From Strix aluco (taxonomy: Eukaryota > Chordata > Aves > Strigiformes > Strigidae), in NCBI RefSeq assembly GCF_031877795.1, contig NC_133970.1, forward strand, positions 44,925,538 to 44,989,537: a stretch of 64,000 nucleotides of DNA. The letters run 5' to 3'. A program made the position numbers and the translations under genes. The notes beneath the pieces are model-generated. The model worked only from the letters and a program-made list of their open reading frames with translations, had not been told where the DNA came from and made no database searches. Shown here one piece after another: positions 63,506-64,000 of the stretch; position 1 is the first letter of the stretch, and each line of letters opens with the position of its first letter.

Positions 63506-64000
63506 AATAAAGCCTTTATATGCAGGAATGACAACTTAATACGATGCATGTTAAAACAAGCATTAGGAAAACATTAAAAATGCCTTCTGCTACATGTACA
63601 GTTAGATATCAAAGTCTTACACGTGACCTAAAGAGCACATGGCTTGCCATTCATTTTGATTGCCTCTAACAAAATTTCAAACATACCTATGATGCACCTA
63701 AAATAATCCATTTAAAAATATTTAATTTATAGCATTTTTTCATATTAAAATGTGTAAATTGCAGAAGGTTGCTATTTAAAACTTACTGGAACACTGCAGA
63801 ACAGCCATACAGCATATTGCCACAAGACTTCAAGCAAGAAAACCAATTTCACATTATTTGTGTGCTCTGCTGCTACCCCAGGCTCACAATTTCATGTCCG
63901 CCCCCCCCCCCCCCCCCCCCCACTACAACATCCAAATGAAACCGAGCACCATGGCTGACCAGAGCTCTTTTTCCCTAATCCATCCATGAGTTGCAAAGCA
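63506..64000. other. AT-rich end of window with a 21-base C run
   Basis: No gene seen. A C homopolymer occupies 63901-63921. Confidence 0.5.

Overview
The window is nuclear DNA from a bird. It carries CR1 retrotransposons with avian-type ORF1 and ORF2, many avian-type LTRs, and a vertebrate gene split by GT/AG introns, ZNF131 followed by NIM1K, which are also neighbours in mammals. The ratio of retroviral sequence to single-copy gene sequence is very high.

Layout. (1) 1-850: minus-strand CR1 fragment crossing the ORF1/ORF2 junction. (2) About 900-2110: CpG island with the ZNF131 promoter, including a 20-base ZNF143-type site, and a non-coding first exon ending at 1531. (3) 4394-25090: six coding exons of ZNF131, read by splicing into an intact 637-residue BTB and six-zinc-finger protein. 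Its introns hold a short provirus (ERV-A, 5121-7585), several solo LTRs, a 1.1-kb inverted-repeat structure and a minus-strand CR1. (4) 26397-30503: two solo LTRs around an orphan CpG island (28800-29300) that lies where the NIM1K promoter is expected. (5) 34231-53131: about 19 kb of abutting retroviral elements. These are ERV-C (plus, LTR and gag), ERV-B (plus, degenerate, with a VLDLR-derived segment), ERV-D (minus, protease, gag and LTR) and ERV-E (plus, both LTRs, gag-pro-pol-env). (6) 53237-63510: further LTRs, with two recognisable NIM1K kinase exons at 55164-55412 and 59641-59912. Both exons are frameshifted, so NIM1K is a pseudogene here.

Reading of the locus. ZNF131 looks selected, while its neighbour NIM1K has decayed and the space between is filled by endogenous retroviruses. 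That combination would fit a non-recombining chromosome such as the avian W; this is an inference and is not proven by the sequence.

The most unusual item is ERV-B. Between an env-region remnant and its polypurine tract and 3' LTR sits a segment encoding the end of one LDL-receptor class A repeat, one complete repeat and most of a third. It matches the VLDL receptor and has no visible introns. This looks like retroviral capture of a host receptor transcript. ERV-A is a second curiosity: a recombinant with two different gag starts and a large deletion, which nevertheless integrated cleanly with a perfect 6-bp target duplication.
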